DNA of 64,000 nt from Tenebrio molitor. Lineage: Eukaryota; Arthropoda; Insecta; Coleoptera; Tenebrionidae. The DNA lies in assembly GCF_963966145.1 (NCBI RefSeq), contig NC_091048.1, positions 28,086,001 to 28,150,000 of the forward strand, written 5' to 3'. A program made the position numbers and the translations under genes. Positions 58,603 through 64,000 of this stretch are shown piece after piece. Position 1 is the stretch's first letter; every line of letters begins with the position of its first letter. The notes below the pieces were generated by a model. That model searched no databases. It saw nothing but the letters and a program-made list of their open reading frames with translations, and was not told where the DNA came from.

Positions 58603-59384
58603 ATTACACTTTTGAATGGTTCGCCTATTGTCCTGGAACGGTAATTGTGCAGGATAGCCGCCGGTCGAGGCACCTTTTGTGTGTGTACACAGATCCTTAA
58701 TGAACGCGGAACCGTCCGTAAACAGTTATTATTCGCTAAAGTAATTTTTAATAAGTCGCCTTTGTTGTTGTTCCTCCGTTTCGATTTGCTAATCGGGGAA
58801 AAACAAGAAAAGAGACGGAGACAATATTTAAATAAACAAACAAACCGACCCGTCGAGGATTCGACGTCCTTTGTTCGGGAACGAGAGACGATCAAGTCGG
58901 AAAAGATTGCTCCTCTTTCATTTTTATCTACCTACGAAGATTAGGTCTGATCTCCGAGTTCATGAATATTTTAAAAAAGGATTTGTCGGAGCTCGGGCCG
59001 TTTTTGGTCGATCGCGCCGCCCCCCGGCAACGTTTTCTCCGATTTTAATTACACTATTTATTTATATCCCAATTTGGCTTGTTCATTATATTATAATTTA
59101 TTGCGAGTATTTAGCAATGAAATTAATGTTGTGGAATGAGCTATAGGCTAAAATTTATGGATCCGGGAAAATCTCATTAAGAATGAAGTTGTTGGGTTTG
59201 TTTGGGGGGTCGGGTGGTGGCGCGGGGCTCTGCTCGGGGTAAAAGGAGGGTGGCAACCCCGCCGCCACCACCTCTCCCTCCCTCCTCTTCGGGCGTCCGC
59301 GTTCGCGGAACGAGAGTTATGTAATCGATATGAGAATTTGAATACTTTGAATTGTATTAACTATGAGGGAATTTTATGTGTCGG
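58603..59384. other. Non-coding DNA
   Basis: Mixed DNA with a GC-rich patch at 59200-59310. No gene recognised. Confidence 0.4.
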
Positions 59385-59407
59385 GGTGGTGGTGGTGGTG
59401 GTGGTGG
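59385..59407. repeat. (GGT)7 microsatellite
   Basis: Seven GGT units plus GG. Minus-strand frames read it as polyproline or polyhistidine. Confidence 0.9.
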
Positions 59408-61338
59408 CGTAGACGGGGAGCGGTCGGTTTTCCGCGCATAAATTTCGACCGATAATGTTTTGACGTTTTCGAAAGGGAGCAAAGTAGACAGGAGGAAAAA
59501 GACGAAGAAATATGTCGGCGTATTTTTTTCGATTTCGCATGCTCTCTCCTCCGAGAGGGAAAATGTATTTTCCACGACCCTGAGAACGCCACTCGCCGAT
59601 ATCGTTTTATACGGGTTTCCGGGAAAATAAAATGTTTTATAAAGCTTTAAAAACTTTTTTTATTTATGTTGTATTCTTTTGATAAACATCGCTGTTTCGT
59701 TTTATTTGGTAAATATACATACAATCGAGCAACTTTCGTAATGTCTGCTTTTTATGGGATTCATAAATTTATTTATACAATGTTACCTCGGCCTTAGATA
59801 TTATGCGATTAATAAAAAAAGAACAAAAAAAATAAACCACGAGAAAGAAAGAAAGAACCCGACAGACCGTCGTGCTTTCCACTTGAATTGCAAGTGCATA
59901 TTTACATAATATTTACGGCCGGACCAAATCGTTTTTTTATCCTTTCCCATTCATGCGAATGATTGACGTCGAGTGTCGCCATTACATTGTTCGAACCCTT
60001 GTACTACACCAGGAGAGATTTTCAAGAACGCACTCCAGAGGACGCTTTGTTTACTGAAAAACAATAAACACGCATGTGTCAAACCGAACTTTTGCCGATC
60101 CTCCCTCCGGACCCCCGCCGATCCCCAGTTAAGATGCAAATTCTCTATTGGCTCTTCCTGTTGTTTAGCATTTAATGTGATCATCGTAATTCCGACCGGG
60201 CCATCGCTTAATTGGTTAGATTATTACCGTTTGACCTAGTCAATAAGATGCGGTCGCGGCGACGCACACGGAACACCCTGTATAAACTAATTGCACGAAT
60301 GCATTCGCACAGTTCAAAAACGAACAACAAATTACGGAAGAAAAAAGAAGAAAGGCGACAACGAACGACCCTCGGGGAAGAGGGGAAATGACAAAAGCAA
60401 AAACCGAGTGGAAGTTTCAAAAGGACTTTGTTGTCGCTCCAAGAGAGCAAGGATTCTCATTAAATGGGAATGAAGCAAAAATTGCGGTAGAACAGAAAAA
60501 ATCATCGAGGGGGAAGAAAGCGAGAAGCAGGGTGAATCAGGGAATGAACACAAGAAAATTATTAACATAGATTATCTTAGATAGAAGAAGAAACTGAAAC
60601 ATATTTTGAAAATGGAAGAAAAATAGAGCGGGACTAAGAAAATATTACAGGAATGAAGAAACTGTGAAGGAAGTTTAGAATCAAAGATTTCAGAATGCCT
60701 GCATCGGCATTTAACTAAAAAAGAAGCATGATTCATGAGCATGACCGTTGAGACTTTACAGATGTTTTTTCCAAATTCTAAACGGAAAAGGAAGAAAGAG
60801 CAGAAAAAATACCAATTAGTTATTCGAGTTATTTGAAGATTGTATTCTGACTAGTGGACAGGAATAGCCAAAACAAGCATAAAATTAAGAACTGTGATAA
60901 TAAAAAGAAACAGTTCAGCATAAACCCTTTTGAGGAAGAGAAGAAGAAAAAATGAATGTACAACTGAAGAAATATGTTTGCATAGAAGATATGAAAACAG
61001 TATACCTATAAAAGATAAAGGGATTAAGAAGATAGAAGAGTGAAGATAATTTGTCTTATGGTGAAGAAGAAACTGTAAATGGAAATGAAGACCTTGTTGT
61101 TCGAAACTAAACTGAATGATTCGATTCCAACCGTTGCAGATCGAGCAGTTACGTACAGCAAGTATTGTCAAGGAGTAGAAAAAACCACACATAAATTCTT
61201 CGTGGACATTACCTTCAATAGATTTTTTTTAAAAGAACAGCAAAAAGGTTTAAGAGCATGTAGTGAAACCAAGAAAGTATGAACAAATTCAAAAGAATTC
61301 AAATTCTAAATAAAAGACCGAAAGGTGTAGTTTGCTTT
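59408..61338. other. Non-coding DNA, purine-rich from 60290
   Basis: 60290-61300 is strongly A/G-rich on the plus strand, the mirror of the pyrimidine-rich tracts at 7.4-17 kb and 19 kb, and may be an inverted copy of the same kind of DNA. ACACCCTGTATA at 60273-60284 equals the foldback family's end motif but stands alone. No gene recognised. Confidence 0.45.
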
Positions 61339-61356
61339 TGGTCCTTCGAGCCGGAT
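61339..61356 (+). other. LTR-retrotransposon primer-binding site, tRNA-Tyr type
   Basis: TGGTCCTTCGAGCCGGAT is exactly complementary to the last 18 nucleotides of insect tRNA-Tyr including the added CCA. Because CCA is not encoded in tRNA genes, the leading TGG argues for a primer-binding site of an LTR retrotransposon and against a tRNA gene. I could not identify the LTR that should end just upstream or a gag ORF downstream; the element must be eroded. Confidence 0.55.
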
Positions 61357-62657
61357 AACGCAAACAGGTGTATCGTTGGGGAGTTAAGCCGGGAGGTGTT
61401 GAAGGTGATGTTTGAAGAATTAGGTGGTAGAAGAGCCAGACGCAGAAATGGATCAGCGATGAAGATCGGAAGATCGAAAACATGATGAAGAAGAAAAAGC
61501 AAGTCATAATCAAGGATGCAGGTCAGGAGAGCTGCACCGAAAAATGCATAATTACACCCGAGATCGATCCCAGCCCGTGCAGCCGCGTCTCTCCTCCTTT
61601 TTTTTTAATTACCCCCCCGTAATTACGTCCCGCCCCACTAAATAAACACCGGTTTTGACGTATTTTTTCCTCGTTTCCATCCGCGGATAAAACCGGTAAT
61701 CTTGCAGGACGGTACGCTACCCTCCCACTTATTACGTTAATTTTCGAAACTGCTGGGTTATCATTTAAATTCCGATCCCTATTGTGAGCGTACAAGTGGC
61801 TATTACTATAAATAATCATGGTCGTTGGCCGGCGTAAAAAAACAATCTCGGTGTGCTGCAAGGTTCATCGTAACCTATTACGCCGGTTATTACACGTTGC
61901 ATTGTTTATACCGGCGACGGTGAAGACGCCCGTCGTCGGGGAGATGCGGGACGAGTCGCCATCTGCCGGCTGGATTAAAAAATATCGCCCCGATGAATCA
62001 CTCCGGTGCGAGAAAGGCCGAAAGCCCATCGCTTCAACTCCCCGGACTTTATGGCAACGAAAACACTCATATAAAAAGATTTACGGCACGAAAATAACCC
62101 AATGTAATGTCTTTTAATTTAACATGTCGACATTATTCTTCCCCGTGAAAGTTATTGCTTGTAACAAAAACGTACCCTCTTCGGGCGGCCGTAATTGAGG
62201 GCGTTTTTTCAATTTTTCAATATTTCCCGATGCCCTCCGGACGCCGCATCCGTCACCGCCACCGTTTTTCCGGGAAAACGCGCGCTCCGGCACCGACGTC
62301 GTAAAATTTTTACGGTCCGCACCGAAAATTCGACGCTAATTCGATTTTAAATTCGGGAATGAAACGCTGCGATCGACGTAGATGGCGTCATCGTAGCTCG
62401 CGCGGTTATGGCGGATAAAATTTTGACGTTTACCCACTTGATACGTTTTTTTCGGTTTTCGCCGCGCGGGTAAAGTAATTACGCATGAAAAACGTAATGG
62501 CGCCGTCAGAAACGTATAATTAGTGTTATTTATGTCAACATCACCCTAGATATTCTACTCCGGGTAATAATAAACAACAGTTAATTAAGTACGGTAATTA
62601 CAGGTTAGATTCGACGAAGTTTATTTCAACTTCTCACCTCACCCGTTAATTTCTCCA
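61357..62657. other. Non-coding DNA
   Basis: Purine-rich to 61510, then mixed with CpG-rich patches (62160-62480). A 99-codon plus frame at 61818-62117 starts at an ATG (MVVGRRKKTISVCC) but matches nothing known to me. Confidence 0.35.
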
Positions 62658-62730
62658 TGAATTTTTCAGCCGTCAAAAATAGAAATAATTTCAGGTGTTC
62701 GAGCATTTCTCGTAACACCTGAAAAATTCA
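62658..62730. repeat. Compound hairpin
   Basis: TGAATTTTTCAG (62658-62669) is the exact complement of CTGAAAAATTCA (62719-62730). Inside, CAGGTGTT (62692-62699) pairs with AACACCTG (62714-62721) and CGAG with CTCG. The two stems share CTG, so two alternative folds compete. Confidence 0.75.
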
Positions 62731-62854
62731 CGTTCGGTTTTAAACGGCGAGAACTTAACATGTCTCTAATCACTTGACCGAGCGTCCTTATCATGTAATT
62801 TTTTACTTTAAAAGCACTCACGTATTTTAATTTATAGTAATTAATATGAAGGTT

Positions 62855-63165
62855 GACTTATTTTTTTAAATTGCTTTTAGTTTTCTACGTTGTCCTACAA
62901 CCTTATAGGTAAAATTTCGGCACATTTTAAAAATACACCCTGTATATCATGTTTTATAAAATGTACGCCAATGCGAAGTAACCTATAGGAAATATGCTTT
63001 AAAACAAGGAAACCGCATTGGTGTATGTTTTATAAAATATGATATACAGGGTGTATTTTTAAAATGTGCCGAAATTTTACCTACGAGGTTGTTTGACAAC
63101 GTAGAAGACTAAAAGCAATTTAAAAAAGTTGTAGCTCAAAAAATAAATGTCATTTTATGTATTTT
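62855..63165. mobile_element. Foldback element, copy 3 without outer ends
   Basis: Matches the inner parts of the 39.7- and 49.5-kb elements: AAATTGCTTTTAGTTTTCTA, ACACCCTGTATATC, the central spacer in the same orientation as copy 2, GATATACAGGGTGT, and TAGCTCAAAAAATAAATGTC. Both outer CAGGGTG ends and about 100 bp of each arm are missing. Confidence 0.85.
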
Positions 63166-63711
63166 GAAGTTTGTAGTGAGACTGATTTCGCAAAGACTGG
63201 TTACCAAGCAATCTAGATCAGAATCTAGACGGTAGAAACATCGATAGAAAACTTCCAGAAACCTTCTAACTGCTTTTGGACTTCTCTTACAAATGTTTGT
63301 TTGTACAGTTCCGCAGTTCGAAAGGAGAACATCATTTCCAATTCATTAGTGTAATGTTTGCCGTCGAAAGGAACCAATCGATGCGGTGTTCCATAAAATT
63401 TGACTTTCAAATTATTTACAAGGATCCGTGGACTGCACCTTTGCGCTTAGAACGTTTCGAAACGATGTTCGTCCTTCGGGCCAGACGAAAAATGAAGGAC
63501 CGCACAGCGAACGGGACCAGTTTTTGCACGAAATCGTCGAGCCCTCCCTCTTTCTCCTCCCAAAGCCCTCGCCCCACCGAAGTGGGTATTATGTATTCTC
63601 ATTATTGCTCTTGTAAACTTTCGTAATTGACTATACAGGATCACGCAAACTATCAGTAATTATAAGGAAAGTTCGTCGGAGTTGCAGCTCCCCATCAATA
63701 ATTGCGGGCTC
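63166..63711. other. Non-coding or unrecognised DNA
   Basis: A 61-codon minus frame at 63225-63410 (FYGTPHRLVPFDGKHYTNEL) is protein-like in composition, but I do not recognise it. TATACAGGATCACGC at about 63636 resembles a transposon end without partner. Nothing else seen. Confidence 0.3.
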
Positions 63712-63716
63712 TCAGT
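63712..63716 (+). promoter_or_regulatory. Possible arthropod initiator (TCAGT)
   Basis: TCAGT, the arthropod initiator consensus, with the A at 63714. It is followed by about 270 bp of CG-rich then CAA-rich DNA that looks like 5' untranslated sequence. No TATA box lies about 30 bp upstream and the downstream element is not convincing. The motif is common by chance. Confidence 0.2.
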
Positions 63717-63992
63717 CTAACGAAAACGGCGTCGCGTTCGAACGACAACCGAAACAAATCCGACAACGGTTAAGCACCGGAATAGTCCGCGTGTCAACCG
63801 GAATCCCCGGAATCGCTATGTCATATCGATCGGCACGTGTGTGCGAGTACGTCGGCTAATCCTGCGACTAATCGTCGGGAAAAAAAAACAACAACAACAA
63901 AAGGAAACGAACGCTCAATCGGATTGCGACAACGACGACAAGGAGTGAGGAAATTGAGCGATAATTAAGGATATTACGGTGATTTTATTGCA

Positions 63993-64000
63993 GAGCCCAT
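63993..64000 (+). other. Possible splice acceptor and exon start at window edge
   Basis: GATTTTATTGCAG|AGCCCAT: a good pyrimidine tract and CAG ending at 63993, so an exon may begin at 63994 and run off the window. The frame cannot be assessed from seven bases. Confidence 0.25.

Noticed and set aside
1..64000. CRISPR arrays, operons, rRNA, Helitron ends
   Set aside because: No regularly spaced direct repeats, no prokaryotic gene structure, no rRNA-like stretch, and none of the hairpins is followed by a CTRR end.

Overview
This window looks like a nuclear gene desert from an insect, most likely a beetle. It holds AT-rich unique DNA broken by many CpG-rich blocks with no CpG depletion. It also holds relics of insect-type transposons: a non-LTR retrotransposon with an insect-style C-terminal CCHC finger, several mariner/Tc1 transposase fragments and TA-flanked MITEs. 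One short array of the pentamer TCAGG is present, the telomere motif of many Coleoptera. The beetle call is inference; nothing here identifies a species. No bacterial operon, rRNA, complete tRNA or CRISPR array is seen.

No complete, recognisable host gene is present. The best candidate coding DNA is an unnamed two-exon stretch at 33788-34141 (+), with an in-phase 91-bp intron. Weaker candidates are an 86-codon open stretch ending at a good splice donor (13843-14100 +), an ATG-started 152-codon ORF (4223-4681 +), and a possible transcription start plus splice acceptor at the right edge (63714 and 63993). The window may therefore be intergenic or a very large intron with dense regulatory DNA, but I cannot name the gene it serves.

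Layout. 1-4 kb: flank, then a degraded LINE on the minus strand. 4-13 kb: unique DNA with a small ORF, a GGCC-ended MITE and a 40-bp minisatellite. 13-24 kb: CpG-rich blocks, a TA-flanked MITE and pyrimidine-rich dispersed repeats with a duplicated 170-200-bp module. 24-31 kb: transposon graveyard (mariner scraps, a LINE fragment interrupted by telomere repeats, an inverted-repeat element). 33-34 kb: CpG-rich block and the candidate exons. 36-40 kb: short duplicated modules, a Tc1 relic and the first large foldback element. 40-46 kb: CpG-rich blocks and degenerate repeats. 46-58 kb: two long copies of a dispersed repeat, the second foldback element, a third TA-flanked MITE and a mariner N-terminal relic. 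58-64 kb: purine-rich DNA with an orphan tRNA-Tyr primer-binding site, strong hairpins, the third foldback copy and a possible promoter.

The most interesting structures are the foldback family (three copies in both orientations, with inner and outer CAGGGTG ends), the interstitial TCAGG array inside a LINE, the tRNA-Tyr primer-binding site without recognisable LTRs, and the doubled mariner catalytic motif.
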